A stretch of 57,417 bases of DNA from SAR202 cluster bacterium. GTDB taxonomy: Bacteria > Chloroflexota > Dehalococcoidia > Lucifugimonadales > Lucifugimonadaceae. Shown here one piece after another: positions 8,088 through 18,294 of the stretch. How positions within the stretch are numbered: the stretch's first letter is position 1; the number at the start of each line of letters is the position of its first letter. The position numbers were made by a program, and so were the translations under genes. Below the pieces are notes generated by a model. It had not been told where the DNA came from. It made no database searches and saw nothing but the letters and a program-made list of their open reading frames with translations. The stretch spans positions 1 through 57,417 of the forward strand of contig VFGZ01000046.1 of assembly GCA_009392215.1 (NCBI GenBank), written 5' to 3'.

Positions 8088-8231
8088 ATCGAGTATTCAT
8101 TTTTTTCGCAGATAAAGTTGTATGAACAGGTCGTCCAGCGATATATTCTGTTTGGTATTCAAATGACTGTATCTAGTATGCAAATTCAATAATCATATAC
8201 TTGGAATGTGATTAAAGAGTCGGAGGGTTTT

Positions 8232-9212
8232 ATGGGTCACGCGGTTATTTACTACGGCGAGCATGATGGAGCTCGGACGGTTCGGGCTTTGGAATTGGGG
8301 CCAAGCGATCTGGATTGGGGAGTTGTGAGTCCAGAAGCACCGGAAAAAGAGCGGGCCGCTGCATTAGCAGATGCGGTTGTAGTTATAACCAACGGTCTTT
8401 CTATAACATCAGAAATGCTGTCTAAGATGCCAAGAATGAAGTTATTACAAGTTATGAGCGCAGGATTTGACCAACTAGATGTTCCTGCCATACGTGAGAT
8501 GGGTATCGAGGTTTGTAATAATTCACCGGCCATCGCACGATCTGTTGCTGAGCATGCTATCGGTATGATGATGATGGTTTATAAGCGCCTGCCACAAGGG
8601 GTCGATGGGGTCAAAATTGGTACCTGGCAGAAACCGGCAAAGTCCGGTGATTTTGGTAACGTGTACGAATTATCCGGTCGTACCGTTGGGATAATAGGGC
8701 TCGGCAACATCGGCACGTGGGTTGCTCGCATGTTGCAAGGATTTCAGACCACGACACTTTACACAGACATAAGAGAATTCCCCTTAGAGCACGAACGAGA
8801 ATTAAGAGTTACAAGAGTTTCAATGGATGAATTACTTGATCGTTCCGATATTGTCACCGTTCATGTTCCTCTTTCTTCATCAACTACCGGGCTTATTGGA
8901 CGGTCAGAATTCGCTGCTATGAAATCACATGCGATATTCATTAACACTTGTAGAGGTCCGGTTCACAACGAATCCGAATTGATCGATTCATTGGAGCGCG
9001 GATTGATAATGGGTGCGGGATTAGACGTGACTGAAGTAGAACCGACTCCGATGGATTCGCCACTTTTGAGAATGGATAATGTGGTTGTGACTCCACACTT
9101 GGCAGGTTCGTCACAGGAACGCGTTGATCGCGCTATTGTTTTTTCATTTGAGAACGCAAGGCGTGCGTTGAACGGCGGAACTCTGGAGAACGTGGTTCAA
9201 TTACCTGACTGA
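8232..9212 (+). CDS. D-isomer specific 2-hydroxyacid dehydrogenase
   Basis: 326 residues, NAD-dependent, interconverting a 2-oxo acid and a D-2-hydroxy acid. The Rossmann segment TVGIIGLGNIGTWVARML is in the middle. The three catalytic residues are visible as Arg in NTCRGPVHN, Glu in DVTEVEPTP and His in VVTPHLAGSS. ATG 8232 is chosen because GGAGGG lies just before it; an in-frame GTG at 8208 has no such site. It is divergent from the thiamine operon and transcribed alone. The substrate (phosphoglycerate, glyoxylate or another) is not decidable from sequence. Confidence 0.9.
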   Translation: MGHAVIYYGEHDGARTVRALELGPSDLDWGVVSPEAPEKERAAALADAVVVITNGLSITSEMLSKMPRMKLLQVMSAGFDQLDVPAIREMGIEVCNNSPAIARSVAEHAIGMMMMVYKRLPQGVDGVKIGTWQKPAKSGDFGNVYELSGRTVGIIGLGNIGTWVARMLQGFQTTTLYTDIREFPLEHERELRVTRVSMDELLDRSDIVTVHVPLSSSTTGLIGRSEFAAMKSHAIFINTCRGPVHNESELIDSLERGLIMGAGLDVTEVEPTPMDSPLLRMDNVVVTPHLAGSSQERVDRAIVFSFENARRALNGGTLENVVQLPD

Positions 9213-9265
9213 CTTGCTAATGATCCCAGTTGCTGTTCCCAAGGCGCGTTAAGATTTTCCTGCCA

Positions 9266-9292
9266 GCTAAAATCTCGGGTTGAGATTTTAGC
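9266..9292. terminator. Hairpin between converging genes
   Basis: A perfect 11-bp inverted repeat (gctaaaatctc and its complement) with a 5-base loop lies between the dehydrogenase (+) and accDA (-). Neither strand has a T-run after the stem, so termination is plausible but unproven. Confidence 0.45.
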
Positions 9293-9362
9293 ATTCTGAG
9301 AACGAGTTCAGGAATTCCTGAGGTCACCAGCAACTAGAATCTGATTATGAGCGTTGAATTTC

Positions 9363-11246
9363 TCAGGTTATTTGATTATCAATGTCTGGCAGTTCTTCAT
9401 CGTCGATAAATTCTGGGCTGATATTTTTTTTGGGTACTTGACGTAAAGCGCGCATTCCTGCTGCTAAGCCTACTTGCCAGGCCTTTGTTTCTCTACGTAG
9501 TGCACTGCGAAATCGATTGCCGTACTCTCCGACTTTGCGGAATTTTTTCTGTCGCCTTCTGATGAGAGTTTTGTTGTTCGTTTCAGAAAGATTGGATACT
9601 TCACGCATTAGGGCTCGCTTCAGTAGACGCGCAGCTTCAACGGGAGAAGCGTGTGCACCTTGTTCAGGTTCCGGTACAACATCATCGACGATTTCCATCT
9701 CCATACAATCTATTGAAGTTAATTTAAGAGCTTTTGCTAGATCTGAAGCTCTATCGGGGTCATTTAGTTCAGTTTGAGCGCCACGTTCTGGTGAAATGGG
9801 TGTGTATATAGCGTTTTCCAACATCAACACTTTGTCTGCTAATCCGAAGGCTAATGCCGCTTCGGAACCGCCTTCTCCTATCAAAACTGACAGTGTTGGG
9901 ATTTTTGCCCCGCCCATCTGATCTATCATCCGCGCGATGGCGCTTGCTAAACCTCTTTGCTCCATTTCAGTTCCAAGTTTTGGCCCACGCGAATCTACAA
10001 TTGTTACGACGGGTAAATTGAATGTTTCTGCAAGTATGATTCCTCTGCGAGCTTTGCGGAACCCACCAGGTGTGATTTCGCCGCTATGAGGGGTGGCGTA
10101 TTCAGACTTATTGGAATTATTAACCGGTTTAGATTTTTGTTGCGCGACGATCATCACACTTTGACCACCTAGCCGCGCTAATCCAACGATAACCGAGGGA
10201 TCATCGGTGTATACACGGTCTCCATGCAGCTCAAAGAAATTGGAGAAGACGTTGTCGATATAAAACCGTGCTCGGGGTCTATCAGGCCGACGAGCCAGTT
10301 TGACCATCTCCCAAGCTTCTCGTGGGCGTTCGGGGGATGCAGCGTAATTAAATCGTCGAGATGCAGTTAACTTAAACTCTGGTGAGATGAGATCTAGCAC
10401 TGAAGCTAATTCATGTTTTAGATGATCCCGGGCAATGATTGCATCGAGATGGCCTCTTTCAAGATATGCTTCGGCTGTGTGTTCCTTGCCGATACGTTTT
10501 CCTTCGATTTCACGGATGTCAGCGAGAGGCGCAAAGCCAATATGTGAACCTGGTTCAGCAAAAATAATATCCGCCATTGATGCAAAACTGCCAAGAACTT
10601 GGCCTGTAGATGGGTTACTGAGTACGACAATAAACGGTTGACCTTTATCTCTTAGTGCTCGAGCAGCAAGGGTAGTCTTTGCCATTTGCATGAGTGAGAG
10701 AACACCCTCTTGGATACGAGTCCCTCCAGTTGTAATCATTGCTACGCAGGGCATTTTTTTTCGAGATGCCATTTCCAGTGCAAGGGTGACTTTTTCACCT
10801 ACGACAACACCCATCGAACCTCCAAGGAAACTTGAATCGAGGATTATGATCACCACAGGAGTTCCGCCGATCAGGCAAGTACCTGTTATTGCTGCTTCAG
10901 TGAGTCCGGTTCGAGTTTGGTCCTGTAATAACCTAACGCGATAGGAAATCCTAGGCGAGAATTCCAGCGGATCTAGGGATTGAATCCACTTATTGGTCTC
11001 TTTAAAGCTTCCTTCGTCAACTATGGCTGCAATACGGCGTCGGGCCGAAATTGTGTAGTGGTATCCACATTTTGGGCAAATCCTCAACCGTCTGTATTTA
11101 GTTGATTTTGACAGGTTCGTTCCGCAAGCCAGACAAGATTGGCGTGGGCTTTCTAGATCTATAGGCGTCAATTCCTCAGGTTGATCATCCGGGAATAGGG
11201 GAGTTATATCTGCCAATTCGTTGTGTTCCACTCCTGTCGAGTGCAA
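9363..11246 (-). CDS. accDA: Acetyl-CoA carboxylase carboxyltransferase, beta and alpha subunits fused
   Basis: 627 residues carrying both carboxyltransferase halves in one chain, the step that moves the carboxyl group from biotin to acetyl-CoA to make malonyl-CoA. The N-terminal AccD part has the zinc ribbon C38/C41/C57/C60 and the crotonase-like core to about residue 290. The AccA part follows (AREAWEMVKLARRPDRPRA..., PGFRKARRGI, GEGGSEAALAFG). The biotin carrier and carboxylase genes are not in the window. The start is uncertain: no ATG is in frame upstream of the zinc ribbon, so TTG 11246 is used; GTG 11231 is an alternative. Confidence 0.93.
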   Translation of the reverse strand: MHSTGVEHNELADITPLFPDDQPEELTPIDLESPRQSCLACGTNLSKSTKYRRLRICPKCGYHYTISARRRIAAIVDEGSFKETNKWIQSLDPLEFSPRISYRVRLLQDQTRTGLTEAAITGTCLIGGTPVVIIILDSSFLGGSMGVVVGEKVTLALEMASRKKMPCVAMITTGGTRIQEGVLSLMQMAKTTLAARALRDKGQPFIVVLSNPSTGQVLGSFASMADIIFAEPGSHIGFAPLADIREIEGKRIGKEHTAEAYLERGHLDAIIARDHLKHELASVLDLISPEFKLTASRRFNYAASPERPREAWEMVKLARRPDRPRARFYIDNVFSNFFELHGDRVYTDDPSVIVGLARLGGQSVMIVAQQKSKPVNNSNKSEYATPHSGEITPGGFRKARRGIILAETFNLPVVTIVDSRGPKLGTEMEQRGLASAIARMIDQMGGAKIPTLSVLIGEGGSEAALAFGLADKVLMLENAIYTPISPERGAQTELNDPDRASDLAKALKLTSIDCMEMEIVDDVVPEPEQGAHASPVEAARLLKRALMREVSNLSETNNKTLIRRRQKKFRKVGEYGNRFRSALRRETKAWQVGLAAGMRALRQVPKKNISPEFIDDEELPDIDNQIT

Positions 11247-11372
11247 GCTCGTAGCATTACTATCTACTTCGATCCATTGTAATCCTAGTAGTCCAGTTGT
11301 CGTGATATACCCAAATCAATATCGCTGGAAATGATCTTTGTTAGGACTTGGCGTATGGGATTAATATCAGTT

Positions 11373-13682
11373 TTACAATACAGGTCTGGGTTTACCCGGC
11401 TCGCCGGCTCCAACAATGCCTTCATCTTCTAGTTCATCCATAAGGCGCGCTGCGCGTGGATACCCTATGCGCAGGCGGCGTTGTAGAAGCGATACGGATA
11501 AAGTTTTCTGTGAGTGAGCCATATTTGCTGCTTGCTCGAACAATGAATCACCGTTGCTAGAGCTTGAAATGCTTTCATCTGCCTCAGATGTGTCTTCAAA
11601 TGAAACCACTAGTTCAGGCAGCGGTGGTGGGTTCGCATCTTTCCATTTGGAGACGATTCCTTCGATCTCATTGTCGGTCAGGAATGCTCCTTGCACACGG
11701 GATGGTTTGGGTTTGTCGATCGGCATATAGAGCATGTCACCGCGTCCTAAGAGTTTCTCTGCTCCGACTGAATCAAGTATGGTTCGTGAGTCGATTTGTG
11801 ACATGACAGCGAATGATATACGGCTTGGGAAATTGGCTTTGATCAGTCCGGTAACCACGTCAACCGAAGGCCTTTGGGTGGCAATTACTAGATGTACTCC
11901 GGTTGCTCGACCAAGTTGAGCTAGTCGTACGAGCAGGCGTTCCACATCACCGGCAGCCGTCAACATAAGATCAGCCAATTCGTCAACTAGTATGACGAGG
12001 TAAGGCATCTTTTCGGAGATTTTCTCATTGTAGGAGGCGATATTTTTCACGCCAGCATTTTCAAGTTGTCGGAATCGCCCCATCATTTCATCGACAAGTG
12101 ATCGTAAGACTATCACCGCTCTGTCTGATTCCACAATTACTGGATGATATAAGTGTGGAATGCCCTGATAGGGAGTTAATTCAACTCGCTTCGGATCGAT
12201 CATGATCAATCGAACTTCCAATGGCGTTTTCGTCAAGATTAAGCCAGTGATAATCGCATTCATGCACACGCTCTTACCTGAACCTGTTGAGCCTGCGACC
12301 AGCGTATGCGGCATCCGCGAGAGATCGGCCATTACGGGGTCACCACCACTCCCCAAGCCAAGTGGTACGGGTAAAGCAGCAGTCTCTTTGAACCGGCTCC
12401 ATTCGGCAGAGTGCATCACTGAATGTAGAGTTACTGCCGTAGGATGGGCGTTTGGCACTTCGATGCCAACGACGGATTCGCCTGGAACTGGTGCTTCAAA
12501 CCTTAAATTAGGTGATGCTAATGCAAGGGCTATATCCTTTTCACGATTTAGTATTGTGTCCACCCGAACACGTTGACCAGTATTCTCTTCTGATCGACCT
12601 TTCCAGCCCGGACTCAGACCGTACATCGTTACCGTTGGACCTTGACGGACTTGATCAACGCTTACGTCGATTCCGAATTGGTTCAGCGATTCTTCTATCT
12701 TAAGGCTGGTGTATTCGATCTCTTGTTTGGTGATACCTCCTGGTTCAGCGATTGCTAACATTTCAGTGCTGGGCAGTTGCCATGGGAATTTTTGTGCTGC
12801 CGAATAATCGGGAGCAGGTGCAGTGGTGCTTCCAGCAGCCTCGAGTTCACTTGGAGTGGGATACGCGATAGTGATTGGAGTGGCGGGATCTTCAGGGAGT
12901 CGTTCAACGAATTTAGCTAAGTCATCTTTATTGACCTCGATCACTTCATCAGGTTTCGCGCTAGATCCCTTAATTATCGGTTTGCTGTCTTTGGTTTGAA
13001 TTTTTACGGATGCAGTTTTAGTTTTGGTCGCAATAGTCTGAGATTGCATCAGTTGGTCGGCTTCGTATGCAGCTTGATCGGCTCTCTGTAAAGCCTTTGC
13101 TTGTGACCGTTCAATTCGCCAAGTGTTGAATCGATTGTAAAAAAGGCTGATTGTAGATTTTAGAACCGTTAATGTAGAGGTTAGGATATGGGCTGATAGC
13201 TTGCCTGTTTTTTTTGCCTGTTTTGGAGAACCTACGCTAAATCCGATGAGCAAAAGAGTTGCAACACGCACCCATGCTATCGAATATTCGAGCATGGATA
13301 CATCGAATCGCGTCCACTCAATTGGTGCACGCGATATGAATATTCCAATATCACCTCCATAAGACTCGCTATTAAACCAACCAACTGGGGCGTAAAAGAT
13401 ACCAAGCATTCCTGAGATTGCAGATGATGTAGTAAACGCCGCAAATATCCAACGCCATTTGGCCTTTAGCTGTGCTCGGTTAAATATTAGAAGGAAGAGT
13501 GTTACAACCAGCCACAGGCCGAATGGAATAACAGACCAGCCAAATAGGCTTTCAATTTTTATGTGCAAATTGAAGTAAGCAGCCAGACCTAATCCGGCGA
13601 TTGTTAGAAAGAACCATGACTGCTTTGGAATGGCCGTTAAAAAGCGCTTTATTGTTTTCAGTAATGACCTAATTACGAACAT
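11373..13682 (-). CDS. ftsK: DNA translocase FtsK/SpoIIIE
   Basis: A 769-residue membrane-anchored ATPase that pumps DNA through the closing septum and helps resolve chromosome dimers. About four N-terminal membrane helices (residues 20-165) are followed by a short charged linker to about 290. The motor has Walker A in AGSTGSGKS and Walker B in LVILVDELADL. The C-terminal winged-helix gamma domain (about 700-769, LLQRRLRIGYPRAARLMDELE) recognises DNA polarity signals. The linker is short compared with proteobacterial FtsK. An Xer-type recombinase occurs later in the window. Confidence 0.96.
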   Translation of the reverse strand: MFVIRSLLKTIKRFLTAIPKQSWFFLTIAGLGLAAYFNLHIKIESLFGWSVIPFGLWLVVTLFLLIFNRAQLKAKWRWIFAAFTTSSAISGMLGIFYAPVGWFNSESYGGDIGIFISRAPIEWTRFDVSMLEYSIAWVRVATLLLIGFSVGSPKQAKKTGKLSAHILTSTLTVLKSTISLFYNRFNTWRIERSQAKALQRADQAAYEADQLMQSQTIATKTKTASVKIQTKDSKPIIKGSSAKPDEVIEVNKDDLAKFVERLPEDPATPITIAYPTPSELEAAGSTTAPAPDYSAAQKFPWQLPSTEMLAIAEPGGITKQEIEYTSLKIEESLNQFGIDVSVDQVRQGPTVTMYGLSPGWKGRSEENTGQRVRVDTILNREKDIALALASPNLRFEAPVPGESVVGIEVPNAHPTAVTLHSVMHSAEWSRFKETAALPVPLGLGSGGDPVMADLSRMPHTLVAGSTGSGKSVCMNAIITGLILTKTPLEVRLIMIDPKRVELTPYQGIPHLYHPVIVESDRAVIVLRSLVDEMMGRFRQLENAGVKNIASYNEKISEKMPYLVILVDELADLMLTAAGDVERLLVRLAQLGRATGVHLVIATQRPSVDVVTGLIKANFPSRISFAVMSQIDSRTILDSVGAEKLLGRGDMLYMPIDKPKPSRVQGAFLTDNEIEGIVSKWKDANPPPLPELVVSFEDTSEADESISSSSNGDSLFEQAANMAHSQKTLSVSLLQRRLRIGYPRAARLMDELEDEGIVGAGEPGKPRPVL

Positions 13683-13708
13683 ATTCGTGATTCTTGTTTA
13701 TCTTGGGT

Positions 13709-15382
13709 TTAAACATCGATTGCGCTTATTATGATTAGTGGCCGCCTTTTGGTTCGATGCCTGAGGAAACTAGTTAAAGTATTACGGACTACCCTTTCCA
13801 ATTCCATCCACTCTATTGGCTTTGTCAGATGCTGAGCAAGCACCGGAGTTAACGTATCTGAAGCTTCTTTGAGTAGGTTGTCGGCATCTTGTATATGGAC
13901 GAAGCCTGCGGAAACTATTTTTGGCTTGCCCACTAGTGCCCCGGTAATGGAATCTCGTGAGAATGCTACGGTTACGACTCCATTGTGGGACAGCGATCGC
14001 CTTTCCAAAATGACATTACCTGATTCATCCCACATACCTAAGCCGTCGACGAATATATGCCCTGCTTCGATCCTGTCAATAATTTCTCCGGAATAATGGT
14101 CTAATTCCAATACATCGCCATCAGTTAGCAAGAATACATTTTCATTTTTGATTCCTGCCTCCATCGCAAGATCCGCATGGGCTTTGAGCATTCGATATTC
14201 GCCATGGATAGGCACGAAGTATTCTGGTCTGGTGGCATTTATCAGCATCCGCAGTTCTTCTTTTCTTGCGTGTCCCGGTACGTGGGTGCGCTGGGAGGAA
14301 TTTGTTATCACTGTAGCGCCCAGCCGGACTAGTTCATTGATTGAGTCGTTCACGTGAACTTCGTTGCCTGGGATGGTGCTAGCTGAAATGATGATCGTAT
14401 CTCCACTTTGAATGGTGATATCGCGATGGTTATTATTTGACATTCTCACTAGGCCGGATTGTGATTCTCCCTGGCTGCCCGTGGTCAAAATTACTACTTT
14501 TTTATCTGGAAGACTGTTGGCTTCAGCGGGGGTGATTATCAGGCCCTCTGGGAGATTAAGGTGTCCTAATTCTTGTCCGATTTTAGTGTTGTTGACCATA
14601 CTGCGACCAACTACGCAAAGTTTTCTATCATGTGTGATACACGCGTTGGCGACGATCTGGATTCGAGCTATCTGCGATGCGAAACTTGACACAATTACCC
14701 GCCCGTCCGCTGCTCCGATCAAGTTTGGGAGATTATGTACGACCTCTCGATCTGATGTTGAGTAGCCCTCATATTCTGCGTATGTGGAATCGCTCATCAC
14801 TAACAGAGCACCGTCTTGGCATATTTCCGAGAGTATTCCTAGATCAGATGGATAGCCAATTGCTGGTGTGTTGTCGATTTTAAAGTCACCAGTGTGAATG
14901 ACAATTCCGGCTGGTGTTTGGATAGCTATTCCTGTGGAGTCAGGTATTGAGTGACATACGCTGAACCACTCTACGGTTAATCCTCCCATGGTATATTGCT
15001 CGCCTACTTCAACGGCATCTAACTCTGCTATATCTAGTATTCCAGCCTGTCTAAGTTTTTCCCGTAGCAGAGCCTCGGCCATAGCAGGAGCGTAAACTGG
15101 CACTGGTATTCGTTTTAGAAAATGTGGAACAGCCCCTATATGATCTTCATGTCCATGGGTTATCAATAATCCCCTAACCCGTTCAATGTTCTCTTCGACG
15201 TAGTCCATATCTGGAATAACTACATCAACCCCTGGCATGTCCAATTCAGGGAATTGCACTCCGGCGTCGATTACAACAATGTCCTCGACTGTTTCGAGGA
15301 TCATCATATTTTTGCCGATCTCCCCTAGTCCACCAAGTGGTATGACTCGAATCCATGGGGTTTCAGAAGTATTTGTCTTCAT
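13709..15382 (-). CDS. rnj: Ribonuclease J
   Basis: A 557-residue metallo-beta-lactamase/beta-CASP nuclease acting in mRNA decay and rRNA maturation (5'-3' exonuclease and endonuclease). The zinc site THGHEDHIGAV is at residues 75-85, with the core start VIPLGGLGEIGKNMM at 13-27. The beta-CASP part includes VMSDSTYAEYEGYS, followed by VPIHGEYRML and the C-terminal dimerisation domain. The gene lies 26 bases upstream of ftsK in the same direction. Confidence 0.95.
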   Translation of the reverse strand: MKTNTSETPWIRVIPLGGLGEIGKNMMILETVEDIVVIDAGVQFPELDMPGVDVVIPDMDYVEENIERVRGLLITHGHEDHIGAVPHFLKRIPVPVYAPAMAEALLREKLRQAGILDIAELDAVEVGEQYTMGGLTVEWFSVCHSIPDSTGIAIQTPAGIVIHTGDFKIDNTPAIGYPSDLGILSEICQDGALLVMSDSTYAEYEGYSTSDREVVHNLPNLIGAADGRVIVSSFASQIARIQIVANACITHDRKLCVVGRSMVNNTKIGQELGHLNLPEGLIITPAEANSLPDKKVVILTTGSQGESQSGLVRMSNNNHRDITIQSGDTIIISASTIPGNEVHVNDSINELVRLGATVITNSSQRTHVPGHARKEELRMLINATRPEYFVPIHGEYRMLKAHADLAMEAGIKNENVFLLTDGDVLELDHYSGEIIDRIEAGHIFVDGLGMWDESGNVILERRSLSHNGVVTVAFSRDSITGALVGKPKIVSAGFVHIQDADNLLKEASDTLTPVLAQHLTKPIEWMELERVVRNTLTSFLRHRTKRRPLIIISAIDV

Positions 15383-16095
15383 TTCGGTTAATCTTTGGTC
15401 AATAGGGATAATTTCTGCAGGTTATTGTTTTGGGTTTGTTTCGTTGGGTTAGGCAAAGTTTCCAAGTCTAAAAGATTGTCTCTCTAATTTTTGGTGTATT
15501 TTTTTGATCATGTATCCAAAACATATATTTGCTGGTTATTAATGCTAAATATCCAGGTGAATGATGAAATTAAATCAGTTTTGGCTAGTGATAAATACGT
15601 TTTCACTAGCAATGCAATATGTACTAATAGCTTCCGCTACTCTCCGTCACACGGCAATTCTTGCTGATCGTCATTTGATCTAAAGCCTTTTCCGAATTAT
15701 CAGTATTTTTGCACTTGATAAACCACTATCAGGCACGCCGCTTATTTTTAGGGAGTGTTGGTGCATGACCTATATGATCGGAAGTCAGCAAATATTTTCG
15801 TTATTGAATTACAGTGATTTTTGAAAGCGTTTTCGGCACATTACAATCACAATAAAATGAACATCACGGTGCGAACGGATCTAGCAGATTGTTCAACAGT
15901 TATACCATACCGGGCTTTGATCGGGATGTGGCATTAAACAATCCGCCTACGCCCACTACCTTGCCGGTATGACACCTTGCGTTGTTCGCCACCACACCTG
16001 ATGAGCTCACACCTTTATTTAGCGATTTGCAGATCTCATGTGCACAAAAGGCAGCAAGCTGCAACGGTATTCCATGAACTGCGGAGTTCGGAAAA
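15383..16095. other. 713-base gap without a recognised gene
   Basis: Between RNase J and acpP, both on the minus strand. It is AT-rich in its first half. An 8-bp perfect stem (gctagtga/tcactagc, 15584-15610) is present. The less AT-rich part (about 15880-16095) has a minus-strand frame to 15900 that is only a run-on of an alternative frame of acpP and resembles no family I know. I see no tRNA and no signature of RNase P RNA, tmRNA or SRP RNA. It may hold a promoter for the RNase J gene and decayed sequence. Confidence 0.4.
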
Positions 16096-16350
16096 TTAAC
16101 TGATGTTGTTATCAGCGAGGTAGTTGACTGCATCCTGAACTGTCATGATGCCTTCGGCGTCTTCGTCAGATATCTCAAGAGGTGTATCATCCGTGCCGAA
16201 TTCTTCCTCTATTGCCATAATTAGTTCGACAACATCTAAAGAGTCGGCGTCTAAGTCTGCAGTAAACGAGGATTCTGCAGAAACTTCTGAAATGTCCTTA
16301 CTAAGCTTGTCGGCCGCAATTTCGCGTACTCGATCTAACACACTTGCCAT
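16096..16350 (-). CDS. acpP: Acyl carrier protein
   Basis: 84 residues, strongly acidic, a four-helix carrier. The phosphopantetheine attachment site is Ser37 in [10 protein letters not shown]. It shuttles growing acyl chains in type II fatty acid synthesis. GGGAG lies about eight bases before the ATG. It follows nusB and fabD on the same strand. Confidence 0.97.
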   Translation of the reverse strand: MASVLDRVREIAADKLSKDISEVSAESSFTADLDADSLDVVELIMAIEEEFGTDDTPLEISDEDAEGIMTVQDAVNYLADNNIS

Positions 16351-16444
16351 TTAGTACAACTCCCAAGGTTGTTCACCCGCGATGAACATTCAATTAAACT
16401 CTTTGTAATATACCCCGGCTATCGTTTATATGCCGAAGGACAAC

Positions 16445-16981
16445 CTATCCTAGCAGAGCACCGAGCACTCCGTTAACGAATTTTACAGACGAATTTGATC
16501 CGAATAAACGAGCTAATTCGACGGCTTCATTTGCTACCACGCTTTCTGGGGCAGCATCTACCATCTCTAATTCGCCTATAGCGACTCGCAATATATTCCG
16601 TTCTACAAGTGGCATTTGTTCAGAAGGGAATTGCGATGCAACCTTCGATATACGTGAATCTAGCTGATTCCTTTGATTCTCACACTTGTTTACTAAGCGT
16701 GTGGCAAAGTCAATGTCGTCAATTGCTAATCCTTGTTCTTTAGCTAGGCGTCTGACAGTAGTGACAGCGGGGTGTCCTGATGAATCTGATTCATATAGCG
16801 CCTGTAAAGCGGCTGCCCTCGATCCGGTACGGCCACCGCGGATCTGCGGGTTATTTTCAGAGATCGGGTCGCCGTTGACTAATTCATCTAGCCGGTCTGG
16901 CTCATGAGAAAAGAATTCTGACCCATTTAGATGGCTTTGCTTATGGCAGGAGAACTTTGACCTGGCTGTCCGCATTGACAC
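16445..16981 (-). CDS. nusB: Transcription antitermination factor NusB
   Basis: 178 residues. The helical NusB fold starts at about residue 49 (RTGSRAAALQALYESD) and ends with NEAVELARLFGSNSSVKFVNGVLGALL, the usual C-terminal signature. NusB binds boxA RNA with S10 to promote rRNA transcription. The first 48 or so residues are extra compared with typical NusB. The GTG 16981 start may be replaced by ATG 16975, which has GGGG just before it, or by a later start. Confidence 0.93.
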   Translation of the reverse strand: MSMRTARSKFSCHKQSHLNGSEFFSHEPDRLDELVNGDPISENNPQIRGGRTGSRAAALQALYESDSSGHPAVTTVRRLAKEQGLAIDDIDFATRLVNKCENQRNQLDSRISKVASQFPSEQMPLVERNILRVAIGELEMVDAAPESVVANEAVELARLFGSNSSVKFVNGVLGALLG

Positions 16982-17043
16982 CCCATTTTCTAGTATCTAG
17001 TAGGTGATTAATTATGAGTTAGCCAGATAAGGCAATTAAGGGG

Positions 17044-17985
17044 TCACGAAGCTCGCGCGTACGCGAGGACTGACGCGAAATCGTGGATGTTGGTGACATT
17101 CGATTTACGGTCGATGCGTTTTACCATTCCAGAAAGGATCCTGCCGTGGCCGATTTCATAGAAATCGTTGATGCCTCCGTTTACCATGAGCTTGATGGTA
17201 TCGTTCCACTGGACGCATGAGGTTAGTTGCAGCCTCAGTTCTTCACGAACATCATCAGCGGTCTCTAATGGCTTGGCGGTCACATTTCCAATCAGAGGGA
17301 CCAGTGGGTCGTGAAATGTAAGTGAATTAATCATTTCATTTAAACCATGTTGTGCTGGGCTCATAAGTCCAGAATGGAATGCACCGCCGACTTGTAGCGG
17401 GATAGCTTTCTTCGCTCCACGCGTACCAGCTATATCAATTGCCATGGTGAGACTTTGATGGTCACCCGCGATAATGATTTGCTGGTCTGTGTTTATAGTC
17501 GACATTTGAGCGCCAGATTCTCTACATATTTCTTCAGCTGTTATTTCATCTAGCCCTACTAGAGCAACCATACCGCCAGGACGCTGTTCACAAGCCCCTT
17601 GCATTAGTTGGCCTCGTTTCAAAACGAGCTTTACTGCATCGGTGATGCTAAGGACATTAGCAACGGCAAGAGCAGAATATTCCCCAAGGCTATGTCCAGC
17701 AATCGCATTTGGGATCTGAAGCACCCCAGTAGATTCTTCCATTGCTCGCCATGCAGCTACTGAGGTTGCCATGATTGCAGGTTGAGTGTTTTCTGTACGC
17801 TTTAGTTCATTTTCCGGTCCCTCGAACATTGTTGTTGACAGTTTATGACCGAGTGCGTCATCAATTTCGTCAAAAACCTCACGTGCCGCAATAGAATTTA
17901 AATACAGATCTTTGCCCATACCAATAGCTTGGGATCCTTGGCCAGGGAATAAAAAGGCAATCTTTGAATTATTATTGTCGTTCAT
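17044..17985 (-). CDS. fabD: Malonyl-CoA:ACP transacylase FabD
   Basis: 313 residues. It loads malonyl groups onto ACP. Visible motifs: FLFPGQGSQ (11-19), the nucleophile Ser99 in AGHSLGEYSAL, and the partner His204 in GAFHSGLM. Length is standard. It lies in the cluster yceD-like, rpmF, fabD, nusB, acpP, and its carrier substrate ACP is encoded two genes downstream. Confidence 0.96.
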   Translation of the reverse strand: MNDNNNSKIAFLFPGQGSQAIGMGKDLYLNSIAAREVFDEIDDALGHKLSTTMFEGPENELKRTENTQPAIMATSVAAWRAMEESTGVLQIPNAIAGHSLGEYSALAVANVLSITDAVKLVLKRGQLMQGACEQRPGGMVALVGLDEITAEEICRESGAQMSTINTDQQIIIAGDHQSLTMAIDIAGTRGAKKAIPLQVGGAFHSGLMSPAQHGLNEMINSLTFHDPLVPLIGNVTAKPLETADDVREELRLQLTSCVQWNDTIKLMVNGGINDFYEIGHGRILSGMVKRIDRKSNVTNIHDFASVLAYARAS

Positions 17986-18019
17986 GTTAAGAATTGCTTT
18001 CCTGCTTTAGCAGCACGTT

Positions 18020-18265
18020 CTACGCTTCGGGCTGGACTGATTCAGACTCGATAGGCTCTACTTGTTCCAGTAGATTTACTTGGGGCCAATTACCTGGCAT
18101 TGTACGCCCATTGAAATTGCCGCACTCCGGGCAGGCTATGTGGGGTTGAATTCGTTCTTGCCGCGAGCATGGGCAAACTGAAGAAGACGGTAGTTTAATG
18201 GCGTTGTGAGCGTTTCGATTTCCCTTACGGGCCCGAGTATGTTTTTTCTTTGGAAGTGGTGGCAT
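18020..18265 (-). CDS. rpmF: Ribosomal protein bL32
   Basis: 81 residues. The basic N-terminus (PLPKKKHTRARKGNRNAH) and the CPC...CPECG zinc ribbon define bL32 of the large subunit. The acidic tail after PGNW (about 20 residues, rich in Glu and Gln) is longer than in most bL32. It sits directly after the DUF177 gene, a widely conserved pair. Confidence 0.95.
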   Translation of the reverse strand: MPPLPKKKHTRARKGNRNAHNAIKLPSSSVCPCSRQERIQPHIACPECGNFNGRTMPGNWPQVNLLEQVEPIESESVQPEA

Positions 18266-18294
18266 ATTTAGTGAGAATCATAGACTAATTGCAT

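Noticed and set aside
15900-16133. Minus-strand ORF overlapping the end of acpP
   Set aside because: It begins inside acpP in another frame and resembles no protein.
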